DNA of 30,335 nucleotides from CAZLKN01 sp964560135 (GTDB lineage: Bacteria; Actinomycetota; JAICYB01). The DNA is taken from positions 1 to 30,335 of the forward strand of contig CAZLKN010000037.1 of NCBI GenBank assembly GCA_964560135.1, read 5' to 3'. The position numbers and the translations under genes were made by a program. Shown here piece after piece: positions 30,117 through 30,335 of this stretch (its first letter is position 1; each line of letters opens with the position of its first letter). Below the pieces are notes generated by a model. That model was not told the origin of the DNA, made no database searches, and was given only the letters and a program-made list of their open reading frames with translations.

Positions 30117-30335
30117 TCAGGTCGCCCAGCGTGGACGTTCTGTTCCTGGTGGAGCAGGACCGAGGACTACGGTCCCGCAGTTGCTGCATCGATGGCCCGC
30201 CCATCGCTCGGCGCTTCGTAGTAGGCGTTGCTTCCGGGATCCGCGCCGAGCGTCGTACCACCAGAGGTGTTGCTTGGAGGCGCCGATCAAGGGAACGCTG
30301 AACCAAGTTCCGTGCACCTCGACGTGGCCAGGTTG
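30117..30335 (-). CDS. DUF6487-like (PF20097) protein, 5' partial
   Basis: The frame enters from the right edge and ends in TGA at 30117. The 72 visible codons read GHVEVHGTWFSVPLIGASKQ, then HLWWYDARRGS, and end with a CxxC in HRCSNCGTVVLG, resembling the second half of small DUF6487 zinc-ribbon proteins (CPxCG, then G-v-v--g, then L-W, then a second Cys pair). The first Cys pair would lie beyond the window. The similarity is from memory of the family pattern, and the function of that family is unknown. Confidence 0.55.
   Translation of the reverse strand, partial: QPGHVEVHGTWFSVPLIGASKQHLWWYDARRGSRKQRLLRSAERWAGHRCSNCGTVVLGPAPPGTERPRWAT

Overview
The window is about 70% G+C and dense with genes. 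It looks like a chromosome (or metagenome contig) of a deep-branching member of the Actinomycetota. Pointers are the histidine phosphatase / DUF3090 / SCO1664 gene trio, an LLM-class flavin (probably F420) oxidoreductase, an FHA protein next to a Ser/Thr kinase, and many GTG starts with 1-4 base start/stop overlaps. The split glycine dehydrogenase (gcvPA + gcvPB) and a DapL-type aminotransferase beside dapF differ from textbook Streptomyces or Mycobacterium, so I assign no class or genus.

Layout. 1-1431 (-): partial, Tat-exported PHP/CehA-McbA-type metallohydrolase. 1522-4525 (+): dapF, dapL and a lipoprotein that seems to start at CTG. 4522-5472 (-): LLM oxidoreductase. 5526-8820 (+): hflX, then phosphatase, DUF3090 protein and SCO1664-family kinase-like protein. 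8829-10481 (-): N-acetylmuramoyl-L-alanine amidase and a four-helix membrane protein. 10535-14721 (+): gcvT-gcvPA-gcvPB plus a small lipoprotein, with no gcvH in the window. 14822-15601 (+): secreted protein resembling the pro-region of S1 proteases but with no protease domain, preceded and overlapped by a cluster of inverted repeats. 15682-17125 (-): hotdog thioesterase, SirB1-like protein and a 58-residue membrane protein. 17210-17581 (+): VOC protein. 17797-20226 (+): two tandem paralogous lipoproteins of unrecognised family. 20276-23234 (-): Gluconate_2-dh3-like small subunit, GMC oxidoreductase with a four-cysteine cluster, HEXXH protein. 23571-25151 (+): secreted protein with Ig-like repeats. 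25300-28997 (+): FHA/helix-turn-helix protein and a 1034-residue kinase/NTPase/TPR protein. 28998-30335: sparse, decayed end with a small zinc-ribbon membrane protein, a broken VOC gene, a 38-codon ORF and a partial DUF6487-like gene.

Two themes stand out. First, a TAGGCT/TANNNT -10-like element sits 6-9 nt before the start codon of about eight genes, which suggests leaderless transcripts. Second, the FHA-HTH protein and the kinase/STAND/TPR protein overlap by 4 bases beside a repeat-bearing secreted protein, a good candidate for an envelope-linked phosphosignalling unit. All functional calls are from reading sequence motifs; no database search was run.
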